Source of the DNA: Pyronema omphalodes
Taxonomy: Eukaryota; Ascomycota; Pezizomycetes; Pezizales; Pyronemataceae
Direction: 5' to 3'
DNA: 64,000 bases
Assembly (NCBI GenBank): GCA_024516155.1
Contig: JAJJXM010000011.1
Location: 248,001-312,000 of the forward strand
Positions 36,827 through 46,680 of the stretch are shown here, in pieces. Positions within the stretch are counted from its first letter, which is position 1, and the number at the start of each line of letters is the position of its first letter. Both the position numbers and the translations under genes were made by a program. Under the pieces are notes generated by a model. It made no database searches, was not told where the DNA came from, and saw only the letters and a list, made by a program, of their open reading frames with translations.

Positions 36827-38423
36827 CTACAAAAAGCTCTCGGCCCACTTTTTTGTCTCTTCCACCATCTCATGCTTGATATTAAACACTGGATGTGCCG
36901 CTTCAACTCGATCAGTCTTGCTATCTCCCCATCTGCTATCCGGCCATGTTTCCCAACCAGTAACCCCCGGTGTTGTCTCCTCCGCTCTCCAACCGAACGG
37001 TGCTAGAAGTGGGAAGCCCTCCTCCCACTCTTTCGTATCATCCTCCGCTTCATACCAGTGCCTGTGCTGCGTTCCACTCAATCCCAACAGTACATAGTTC
37101 GTATGGTAGAAATCCGAATTCTTGGAGGGCTTATCTCTCAATCCACCCTTATCGTTCTGTGTTGCTGCCATGATATATCTCACCAACCCTTCTCTGTTCC
37201 ATAACGAGCCCGTTTCACATCCTAGCGCAGCCTCTATTAATGGCCAGCATCCTCCAATCCATGTGCTGTAACATCCATCAACAAGCTTGTTCGTCCTTCC
37301 GCTAAGCCCTCCCTCAGGTCCATATTGCCGTGCACTCATCCACCGTAAAAGTGCATCCATATCAATAAGTTCCTTGAGTTTCTGTGGAGGATATAGTATA
37401 GCTAACGCAGCAAGTGCACAGAATGTGTAACCACCATGTGCCTCGTTTCCGCCGGGAGTTGCCGCGAATCCTCCTTCGTATGTTTGGCAGGAAACAAGAT
37501 ACTGGGTTGTGTTTTTGAGAAGTCCATTATCGGTGGGTAGTCTCAATATGGAGATAGCGGTTAAGGCGCAGTAGATACCTCGAACGTCGGTTTCTCCACC
37601 AATACACACCTTGAAGGAACCGTCGGGGTTCTTGATTGAATGTAGCCACTTAAGCATCGAGATACGGTTGACAAGGGAGAGGGCGCCTCCACCGACGGAA
37701 GCAAGTGAGAGAACAGCGGCGTAGGTACCGGCTAGGTGGGAAATTTGGCCATGGCCTCCGCCAAAGCCTCCGGTGGCATTCTGAATGGGAGTGAAGGTTG
37801 AGATCACTCTGTAACTGGTAAGCTACCAATAGCTAACTGGGGTTGTAGGTCAATTAAGCTTACTGGTCGCGATATCTGGAGACGTCCACTCCAAGTATTG
37901 ATTGACCGGTGAGACACCAGTATACAATCCAAGGTCTTGAGGCATCAAGGATCACCATGTAGCTTGGTAGTTGTTCTTCGTCAAGACCGCCTTCAAGGAA
38001 TGCAATGTGTTTTTCGCGTTTTAGAGCTGGAAGGGCATTTCCTCGCTTGGTGATAAGAGGTAGCACCTCTGATACAGTCTGGTCCTGGTCTTTTTGTGAT
38101 TTGGTCTGGTATTCGTCGCGGAGAACTGGTTGGCTGCGGAAGATGTCGGGAATCTGAGGAGGCATTGGAGGTGGAACGTAGGGATTCCCGGGGTGAAATG
38201 GATACTCGGCACCAGTTGTAGTGTAGGATGAGGTAGTCTTATACGAGGAGATGGATATCTTTTTTGGAGGCGCGTCTGAGTTGAGGCTGCTCTCGAGGAG
38301 CTCTTCAAAACGGGCGCTAGGGGAACTCATGGGCGCGGGTCGGGTTGAAAAACGTGCACGTGTGCCTTTCTTTGCTGCGTAAACTAGGCGTCCTGGGCGA
38401 CGCGAAGTTTGGTTACTGGACAT
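36827..38423 (-). CDS. RAM1: Protein farnesyltransferase subunit beta
   Basis: Catalytic beta subunit of the zinc enzyme that attaches farnesyl to the cysteine of CaaX proteins such as Ras and mating pheromones. Exon 1 is 38423-37864 and exon 2 is 37808-36827, with a 55-nt GTAAGC...CAG intron, giving 513 residues. KREKHIAFLEGGL and LDASRPWIVYWCL, in exon 1, are conserved family blocks. Exon 2 carries the GGFGGG, GSFKVCIGGETDVRGIYCA, EGGFAATPGGNEAHGGYTFCALA and GGLRDKP toroid repeats. Zinc ligands are visible as D364 and C366 in LVDGCYSTW and H422 in DFYHTNY. The first ATG in frame is 38423; a second at 38330 (MSSPSARFEELL) would remove 31 Arg/Ser-rich residues and is a plausible alternative. 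The 3' end of the CON-10-like gene lies 268 bp upstream on the same strand. Confidence 0.93.
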
Positions 38424-38691
38424 AAACGTTGAATCGAGGTTGATGGCTGAGATGAGCAGCAAGCTTGATGATTCGCCTATATGTGGGCACCGCACACGAT
38501 GTTTACTATGTACAAGCTGCGGGGTTGTGGGGTTACGGCAAGCTCCGGCGCGGCACCATCATGTTTCGATAGTTTTACATGCAGATCAAATGCCGTAATC
38601 ACGGCTTGTCATTCGTTACTTAGTTACTTTCGTCATGATATTCGTACAAAATGCGCCAAAATTCAAAATTTTCCAATCCAAAAACGCAAAT

Positions 38692-39200
38692 TTACTCGTC
38701 CTGATCAGGATTATGGTGTCCACGAGCAAGTCCTCCCTTACGGCCAATCTCCTGAACCTCCTCGCGAGGACGATTAGCGAAGTTGCCGCCCTTGCCGCTC
38801 TCCGCACTTGCATGGCCGCCCATAGAGGCGATCTCGCGCTGGCGCTCGGGGTCCATACTTGCAAAGCCACCGCTGTGAGAGGCTTGCCCACCCTTAGAGG
38901 CAATGGCTCTGACTTCCTCCTTGGGACTTCATATATTCCGTCAGTACCTTATTTGACATGAATCTTTACTGAGTAAACTACATACCGGTTGGCAAAGTTG
39001 CCGGGGTTTCCATTACCCGGGCGGTCAGAGTCATTATTACCAGAAGATTTGGTGTCTCCAGAGCTGCGAGTGTTGTAGTGGCTCGAGCTGGTCTCTTCGG
39101 TGTTCTGATGGGTGCCACTGGAACGGCCACCCTTGGCTGCAATCTCGCGGACCTCCTCCTTTGGAAGGTTGGCAAAGTTGTGGGGGTTGTTAGAAGCCAT
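38692..39200 (-). CDS. CON-10-like conidiation/stress protein with KGG repeats
   Basis: Small hydrophilic protein of 149 residues. Exon 1 is 39200-38986 and exon 2 is 38926-38692, with a 59-nt intron starting GTATGT. Phase agreement rebuilds NFANRPKEEVRAIASKGG across the junction. It contains repeated blocks of the form NFANxPxEEVxxIAxKGG (in exon 1, across the junction and near the C-terminus), plus GGFASMDPERQREIASMGGHAS. These match Neurospora CON-10 and the bacterial stress-induced KGG-repeat family. Such proteins are unstructured and accumulate during sporulation and stress; their molecular role is not settled. The linker between the first two blocks is Ser/Thr/Asn-rich. The ATG at 39200 follows a pyrimidine/purine-mixed leader and is the only reasonable start. 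Confidence 0.88.
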
Positions 39201-40848
39201 TGTGATATGTATTCTAAGTTGAAACTCGAGTTCGAATTTGTGAAGCTGTGGAAGTTTGTATGTGTTCGTTGTGTGATAAAGAAGCACACTGATGCCGATG
39301 GGGGTCTGAGTTTTATAACCAATCCAGAGATAACAGGATTTCCTGATGACTTCATCGATCAATGCCTCATCAAGCAGCACATAATGGGCTTTTCGGTACA
39401 TTTCCAAGTTCTGTGATGCTGTGCGGTTGAAGCGGGGATGATCGACAAGACATTTCACCGCGGTTACTCAGCCTTCATTGGGATCATCCCGCCTTGCTAT
39501 GGATCATCAGTAGGCAGCCCCGGTTCAGAGTCCATTGATAGGCCGATCAACAGGAACTATTGGTACTATGGCATGGAAGATTGAGCCGAATGTACTCAAT
39601 CGTGAAAGACGGCAAACCGTGGGGTCGGATCGCCTCTCCGATTTCAAGCTTCATGTACTGATATCCGGCCAAAGTTTCAATCTGAAGTCAAAGGCGGAGA
39701 AAATGCAAGTTTGATTCCTTAAGAACTTGACGGCACAAGCGTCACTATTTTCTTGAGCTTTGGATTATCAATATTGCGCAATAGGCAGTTTTAATACTGA
39801 AGTTTGCTGGGTTTAGGGTTACATAGTACATGCACATAACCGAGTTTACAAATTTGGAAATTTCGAAGATACCTTCATAAACCAGTACATGACAGTCTAT
39901 CATCTGGAATTGCATTGGTGTAGTGTAGGAGTTTCTGTGGGACATGAAGTGAATTTAAGGTCGCTGCTGTGTAGAGATGTGCTTCAATGTTGCTACTGCA
40001 AGGTACCCGCACATACCTGCGAGCTTGATGAGCTTGAGATGGCTCACTGTAGAACATGTATGTACTCTACAAGCATAGTATTCTTCACAACACGACATGT
40101 CACCAGAAACCTGATTCAACACTTCCGAGCCACTCAATTCGCCTATAAACAGGCTCTTTCACGCAATGATGTTTCTAGGCACCTTACGGGATGCGGGAAA
40201 CAAGGCTGCAAGGGTACAAGCATTCGGTTGAAGCTAGTAGACAAGGCGTGAAATTCCGAAGTCAGCTGGAATTATTGAAGATGCTGAATAATTCAATGAT
40301 GCGCAAAACAAGAAGGATTTGGTTTTATCTGCTCTATTCATGAGATAGAGAATATATATATGGCTGGTTCCCTGCCGGCAGTGGAAAAAAAAGTTGCTTC
40401 TTCCATCCTAACCAGCCCAGGCCCTGAATCCGCGGATGGCGGGAGCATCCCGGAAGCGTGGCGAACTACAGACTTCTAAATAGACTTTCAAAAAGCTGAT
40501 CGTAGCTCGGACTTTGATGTAGATTCAGCGCCCCACCACGTGCTTCATCTCCAATTTCACAAAGATGTAGAACCTCATGCGGTTCAACGAAAGAAAGGAC
40601 ACCCTGTGAAGAGGCCAGAGTTTCATATCCAAATTTCTGTGAACTTTTCAGCATCGTGGCAGTTTACCTGCCTTAGGTGAGCGTGTATCGCCAATCATCG
40701 CCCCACAAGGTCCACACGTGTGCAGTCGTGTATCTTGGTATCTTGGCCATAACTTGGCGACAATCGCGAGCTTAACAAAACCGCCAAAAGAATTCTTCTT
40801 TCCAGGAATCTCATCTCTCGCAAAACACGCTGTGCGGCCTCATACACA
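39201..40848. other. Spacer between CON-10-like gene and 40849 gene
   Basis: Should hold the promoters of the two divergent genes. A short inverted pair of GGGATGATC/GATCATCCC words lies at 39435-39493. A 62-codon minus-strand frame (40466-40654) looks mildly protein-like but matches nothing I recognise and is not called. Confidence 0.45.
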
Positions 40849-41613
40849 ATGGTTACCACTCGATCCCAAGTTGCGCTGGCCACCTCTACCATCACAGAGC
40901 TTCAGCCGCTCAAGCCTACACCTACCCTCCCACTGGAATTTCAAGAAGCTCTCGCCGCTGCAGTCCAGGAAGAGGTCCTCGTAAAGCTTCTCGTCAACTC
41001 TGTCGACGCGCATGCTCCCAAAGATCCGCGCATCACTGCACTTTCGCCCGAGTCGGTCACCGTCAGCTACAAGCAGCCCGTTCGCGAGTACTGGTTCAAG
41101 CCACTAGACCAGGCAGTCATCATCCGTATTGCGCCACACCTTCCGGAAGTTCCCAAGTCCTGCAATGAGAAATGGGCCAAGGACGTTGCCGCTGCGTTGA
41201 AAGCATTTGTGGAGAAGGATGAGGTGCCGATTACTACTTTCATTGCACCGAGTCATTGGCAAGAGTTTACCACTCTGGGATTATTTTTGGGATTCACCTT
41301 ATTGATCGTCGCCCACTTGATTGGTGTGTCGATTATTGGTGATTGGGTCTTCACTACCGAGAGGAGATTCAACATTGCAGTTGCTGTGCACTGTGCTGTG
41401 TTGGTGAAGAGGAGTCAGGATGTGAGGCGGTTGGGCGACCTGTTGGAAAAGCACTGGAAGGGAGGACGCAAGGGGCGTATGGAGTGGGTTATGTCGAGCT
41501 GGCTCGAGGGATGGCGTGCGGTTGACAGGTTCCGCCGTGAGGTTGCGCGGGTTAGGTTTCAGCTCTCGATTGATGAGAAGAAGTCAGGCAAGGAGAGCAA
41601 GAAGAGAAAGTAA
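40849..41613 (+). CDS. Unrecognised 254-residue protein with one membrane segment
   Basis: Intronless frame with a good start context (ACACAATGG). The sequence is protein-like throughout, with balanced composition. The first 140 residues are soluble and mixed alpha/beta in character (ITALSPESVTVSYKQPVREYWF, then a Lys/Ala-rich helix near 105-125). A hydrophobic segment lies at about 144-170 (LGLFLGFTLLIVAHLIGVSIIGDWVF). After it comes a basic C-terminal domain (KHWKGGRKGRMEWVMSSWLEGWRAVDRFRREV) ending in KKSGKESKKRK. The order of a small N-terminal domain, membrane segment and W..WV..S.LEG...RF tail recalls fungal DUF2470-type integral membrane proteins, from memory and weakly. The lysine-rich end could be an ER-type retention or nuclear-type signal. 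Function unknown. Confidence 0.72.
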   Translation: MVTTRSQVALATSTITELQPLKPTPTLPLEFQEALAAAVQEEVLVKLLVNSVDAHAPKDPRITALSPESVTVSYKQPVREYWFKPLDQAVIIRIAPHLPEVPKSCNEKWAKDVAAALKAFVEKDEVPITTFIAPSHWQEFTTLGLFLGFTLLIVAHLIGVSIIGDWVFTTERRFNIAVAVHCAVLVKRSQDVRRLGDLLEKHWKGGRKGRMEWVMSSWLEGWRAVDRFRREVARVRFQLSIDEKKSGKESKKRK

Positions 41614-42871
41614 AATAAGCGCGTAATACCTTTTGTATTTTATTTTTGTTACTAAAATAGTTTTGAAAAAGTAGTTAGTAATGTAAAAGTTTAATGGGGC
41701 TAAAAATGCATTCTCGGTGAGTAACAATTGAATCTTCCGGGAAATATTACTTTCTGGCGCAAGGGGATGTAACGATGAATACGATATAGAGGGTTTTGTC
41801 AAAGGCCACGAGACGAAGGTTGAGGTTGAGGTGGAGAGAGCAGCAATTGATTGATGGTTACGACTACAGAAACAAGTAACCTCCTCCTCCGCCTAGGCAC
41901 TAGGCACTAGGCATTAGGCGTACATACTACAACAGGTTTCAATTTTGAATTTCCACCTCCACCTCTAGTAGTGTGTTTCTGTTACTCGTTTCGGTGTGTA
42001 AAAACTCTAATTGTCCTCCATCTCTGCACTAGCACTCTTCTTGATCAGCTCCTGCAAGCTCTTCTTTTCCCTCAAAAAAATTTGATGATTCCATTTCTGC
42101 CAGCGTCCGGATCAGTCTGAAGCTCCCTGCTGCTCACATCGTGTAGAGTTTTTGGAGATCATTCTGGGTTACGGAGAGACCTGCGGCACCCCTTAAAGTA
42201 GATGCATAACAAAACATAAAATAAGAACGTAGATAAATCCCAACATTACGAATATCTTGACATACAACAATAAACTACAAATCGGAATAAAACGTTGCGC
42301 CTAGATATTCTATCAATGGGAGAATCTACAAAAACATAATATTGGATACCACATAATAAATCCAAACTTTGTTACAGTGTAAAAAGATATTTATTATCAC
42401 ATATCCTGTTAATGATATATGGTAGCTATAAATCGTGAGGATTTTTGAGTTTTCCATGTGTATTTATACGCATAAATTGAGATTTCTCTCATCAATAATC
42501 AGTATGTTCCAGTATTCAGCAGAATTTTCTTGTTTCTTTTTTTTTTTACTTTCCCAAAGCGTTCTTTTTGATTATTGGAGATAACTCAGGCAAATATAGC
42601 TTATTGGGATTTAGCAATTGTACTAGCATAGCGCTGGGTCTCAGATGGTAATAAATTCACCATGGTTGCTGCGGAAATCATTATATGCATAGCGCGATTT
42701 CGACCGGCTGCTCAAATTTCATGCCATATCCCCCTGACTGGAGAGATCTATCATGTACAAAGAGTCTCTCCATTCGCTTTCGAGAGTCTTTACTTTCTTC
42801 TCTTCGACTTTAGAGCCTACACAATGGGGAAGCCATAGATTATTGATCTGGCTTATGGAAAATATGTATTT
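41614..42871. other. AT-rich spacer before MITE copy C
   Basis: No gene recognised. It contains short ACTAGGC repeats near 41895-41920 and T-runs near 42540. Confidence 0.5.
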
Positions 42872-42879
42872 GTTCAGAA
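42872..42879. repeat. 8-bp target-site duplication, left of copy C
   Basis: GTTCAGAA, repeated exactly at 43724-43731. Confidence 0.88.
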
Positions 42880-43723
42880 CAGAGTTCGGCACGGTCCGTC
42901 CAGGACGGCGGACCGGACGGGACCACGCTGGTGGTCCGGTCCCGTCCGCAAACTGAAAAGACCGGACGGGACGGCGGGTGACGGCAGGACCGTGGGTTTC
43001 GGATGAGCTAGTTTGCAGGGGGTGGTTTGGTTCAAGTTTGCCAGACATTATGGGCCGCAGCAGCGACGTCTTCAGCACTGTAGTAGATGAACCCGTCATG
43101 CTGCACTTTAGTAAAACTTTTACATCCCACTGCAGGTGCACGCTTCACCCAGAAATATTTTGACCGCCTATGGTAGCTTGATATTATTTATGTTTGTTAG
43201 TAAAGTACGATCCCGCTACAAATATTCCTCCTATCCTTCAAATTCCATCTTCTACCTTTCCTTCTTCTACCTGCAAGAATTTTCCACTTCTTTCATTGCC
43301 ATGTAATTCAAACATCAACAGCAATCACACAATTCCCAGCAGAGCTCATTTCCGTCCTCTACACCTGTTCCGACCAGGAGCAGAACACTCTGCTTGTCCC
43401 CTCAAGAGTTGTGTTCATTCGAGAAGGATGGGGAAGCGCACATTTTAGTGGTGGGAGAAGGCGCATTCTTATGCATCAGTATGGTTTTTCTTTGTTTGCA
43501 AGCGATTCCATATAGGTGACTGTAATTCATGCAATGCATCAGAATTATCCAAAGAAAACACCATGAGCCGTAGTAAAAAAAACTGCGGGTTTCGAGTGAC
43601 CGGCAGTGACGCTAGTCGTGGTCACCCGCGGTCACCCGCGGTCCGTCCCGTCCATGGTGCCTCCAGGACGGCCGGTCCTGGTCCTACTTCAGGACGGGTC
43701 CGGACGGACCGTGCCGAACTCTG
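42880..43723 (+). mobile_element. hAT-like MITE, copy C (844 bp)
   Basis: Same family as copies A, B and D, with both CAGAGTTCGGCACGG termini and exact GTTCAGAA duplications. It is about 90 bp shorter than copy B, mainly because the left subterminal GC-rich block is shorter (lacking a second CTGGACGGACGGCC stretch). The TATA-like position reads CTACAAATATT, a likely mutation. The region where copies A, B and D have ATGCCAAT is deleted, so the internal frame has lost its start. The rest of that frame (SRTPCLSSQELCS-like) is partly retained. Same orientation as A and B. Confidence 0.88.
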
Positions 43724-43731
43724 GTTCAGAA
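43724..43731. repeat. 8-bp target-site duplication, right of copy C
   Basis: GTTCAGAA, identical to 42872-42879. Confidence 0.88.
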
Positions 43732-43910
43732 TTAAGATAGACTTGCGATCATGAAATCGGAAAAGGGGAGAAGCTTATCAATGCCTTTTCAGATTCAGGA
43801 AGATATAATGATGAGTGAGGAGTTTCTGGCAGACCTCCCAACCGTATAGCCAGTTTACCGGTAAAATTTTAAATTTTATAGACTGTATTTTAACGCCATT
43901 CAACATAATT

Positions 43911-43984
43911 GGTTTCATGGTGTAGTTGGTTATCACATCAGTCTAACACACTGAAGGTCCCCAGATCGAGCCTGGGTGAAATCA
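43911..43984 (+). tRNA. tRNA-Val (AAC)
   Basis: A 74-nt cloverleaf without intron. Acceptor GGTTTCA pairs with TGAAATC (one G-T pair), followed by discriminator A. The D arm has the AGTTGGTTA loop. The anticodon stem TCAGT/ACTGA encloses CTAACAC, placing AAC as anticodon, which reads valine codons GTT and GTC. The T stem CCCAG/CTGGG encloses ATCGAGC, where a canonical loop would start TTC, so position 54 is A. The overall sequence is very close to the usual eukaryotic tRNA-Val(AAC). It lies 180 bp right of MITE copy C. Confidence 0.92.
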
Positions 43985-43986
43985 TG

Positions 43987-43992
43987 TTTTTT
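43987..43992 (+). terminator. RNA polymerase III terminator of tRNA-Val
   Basis: A T6 run two bases after the mature tRNA end, the standard Pol III stop signal. Confidence 0.8.
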
Positions 43993-45804
43993 GTTACCCA
44001 ATGCAGTCTGACAGTTCCCATCCTGAAGTTGACACTAGTCTGCTGAGTGCTCTGTTTTCGCATTCTCGCGACACAAAACTTTATCTTATCGGTTGTCAGC
44101 GTTTTCTTTTCTGTAAACTGATCACCTCTACGACACCGGTCTGCGACTGTCCGCCAAAAGTCTCACTTCTGCAGTTCATCGGTTTCGTCCCAGACTATAT
44201 TGCAGTCATGACACCTCTGGTGTGTGCGCGGGCCGTCAAAACACCTTGATGATACATGGTTCGAAAGTCAACGGTGGAAGACGCCTGTCCGCGACTTAAG
44301 CCTCTAAGGCTGGTTTCGCTTATAGTAGGCTATTGCCCTAATGAACGTCATGTTGTCCTAAGCGAGAATAGTTCTCTGGAATAACGAGGGACAGGGGTCT
44401 TTATCACTGCACGTCCTCCGCATTCACCTGGGGTGTATAGAGTACACTCCTCATTTCAGATTTCCACAATCCATGCACTAGTAAGATATTGCTTATATGC
44501 ATAGAATACTTACGTATGTAACCTAAAAGTTGGGTCGCAGCCCGCAGAGTTTTGAATCACGATCCTATAACTGCAGTATTACCTTTCAAATACATGTATC
44601 CCTCCACTTCTAAATGAGGCATACATCTAAAGCCGTGGTCCATTATTACTTCCGTGCATCCTGCATCGGTTTCTCTAAGTGACATCTTCGAAAGTCATCA
44701 CCAACTTCACTAGCTTCACTAGCTTCACTCTTTTTGATTGCTGGCGATATGTATATTTCAATTCCAGAGGAAACGAGAAGCAAGAAACAGTATTCCTTTA
44801 GTCCATTAAGTATCTACGCCTAGCTTGTTTTATACACTAGGTCTTGGAATCATTCAATCTTCAGCCTTCACATTTCACAATTCACCGTTCATAGTTCATA
44901 GTTCACGTTATTCCCTCCAATTCTCTTACTCGCCCTTGTTCATGTCATTCACTTCCTAAGTCCCATCATTTCCTTCACTCAAGTTTCATTTTAAATTCGC
45001 CTTTCCTCATCGCATTTCTGTCCTGATTCACACCATCCTTCACCCCACCCTTCTAATAATCTTCCTCGCATTCCTTTTTGCCCGAGTCTTTACTCCTCTT
45101 CTCTGGGCTTCAATTGAACAATACACCTTTTTCTTCTTATAGTCCCCCCATTCATCCAGGTCCTCTTTTTACAGATATAGGGGTCTTCTTCTTTGCGTCT
45201 CCAAGGTCTCAAAGATCCAAGCCATCCAATTCAGGCTTAAAACCCTTTTTTGCTTCTTCCTTCTCCCTCTAAAGTTTAAGTAAATCCCTTTTAGGCCCCA
45301 GGCCTGACACAAACTTATCTTCATGGGCTATCAAATTTTTCAGATATTCAACCTGCATCTTAAGTATATAAAGATGACGTGGTATTTTAACAAGAAACGT
45401 CGATGTCTGATATTGATTGAGTTATTGGGTCGTAAGAATGACTTACTCAGATTTTCAGTATCACTTCTCACGGCAATCCGTTTCTCCTCCGTCACGGGCA
45501 CGTTGGTGTATAGCCTCAGTGGATGTCAGAGAACAGCCAGATACCTCGCCGAAGGTGTGGTGTCGACGTCAATGGCATAGAAAAGTGGGACAAATTTGGT
45601 GACTATAACATTTTCTCAGTTTAGCGAGGCACAGATTGCGCGTGTGCACATATGATACACTTCTGAATTGTCCGTGCTCCATCGGCGAATAACAGAATAG
45701 CAAAATTGGCATTGGTATGGAAATGCATTGGTACTTAAAGGGCTAAAAAATATTTAATACAAAACCACAAAACAGTCTAGTTACCGCTAAGTAACACAGA
45801 AGGG
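43993..45804. other. Spacer between tRNA-Val and MITE copy D
   Basis: No gene recognised. There are short TTCACTAGC and TTCATAG repeats (44708-44725, 44890-44905). CT-rich around 44920-45260. Confidence 0.45.
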
Positions 45805-45812
45805 CAGGCATT
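45805..45812. repeat. 8-bp target-site duplication, left of copy D
   Basis: CAGGCATT, repeated exactly at 46673-46680. Confidence 0.88.
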
Positions 45813-46672
45813 CAGAGTTCGGCACGGTCCGTCCGGTCCCGTCCTGAAGTAGGACCAGGACCGGCCGTCCTGGAGGCGCCATGGACGGGACGGACCGCTG
45901 GCGACCGTGGGTGACCACGACTAGCGTCACTGCCGGTCACTCGAAACCCGCAGTTTTTTACTACCGCTCACGGTATTTTCCTTAGATAATTCTGATGCAT
46001 TGCACGAATTAAAGTCACCTATATGGAATTGCTTGCAAACAAAAAAAACTATACTGATGCATAAGAATGCTCCTTCTCCCGCCACTAAAATGCGTCCTTC
46101 CCAATCCTTCTCGAATGAACACAACTCTTGAGAGGACAGGCACGGTTTTCTGCTCCTGGTCGGAATAGGTGTAGAGGACGGCGATAAGAGTATTGGCATA
46201 TTCTTTCTCTGCTGGGAATAGAGTGATGGTTGTTAATGTTCGACTTACACGGCAATGAAAGAAGTGGGAAATTCTTGCAGGGAGAAGATGGAAAGGTAGA
46301 AGATAGAATGTGAAGGATAGAAGAAATATTTATAGCGGGAATTTACGTTACTAAGAAACAAAAATAATACAGAACTACTATGAGCAGTCAAACTATTGCT
46401 GGGTGGAGCGTGAACCTTCAGTGGGGTGTAAAGGCTTTAATAAAGTGCGGCATGACGGGTTCATTTACTACAGTACTGAAAACATCGTTTCTGCGGCCTA
46501 TAGTATCTGGCAAACTTGAACCAAACCATCCCCTGAAAACTAGCTCACCCGAAGCCCACGGTCCTGCCGTCACCCGCCGTCCCGTCCGGTCTTTTTGAGT
46601 TTGTGGACGGGACTGGACGACCAGTGTGGTCCCGTCCGGTCCGCCGTCCTGGACGGACCGTGCCGAACTCTG
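45813..46672 (-). mobile_element. hAT-like MITE, copy D (860 bp, inverted)
   Basis: Same family as copies A-C but inserted in the opposite orientation, with both termini intact and exact CAGGCATT duplications. Read on the minus strand it has the subterminal GGACGG/GGACCGG blocks, a TATA-like CTATAAATATT near 46335, the CT-rich leader and an ATG at 46199. That ATG opens a 90-codon frame (to 45927) colinear with copy B up to residue 50. Copies C and D face away from a shared 2.1-kb interval containing tRNA-Val. Confidence 0.88.
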
Positions 46673-46680
46673 CAGGCATT
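46673..46680. repeat. 8-bp target-site duplication, right of copy D
   Basis: CAGGCATT, identical to 45805-45812. Confidence 0.88.

Noticed and set aside
40466..40654. 62-codon minus-strand frame with ATG start
   Set aside because: Mildly protein-like composition but short, without family, splice partner or conserved motif that could be seen.
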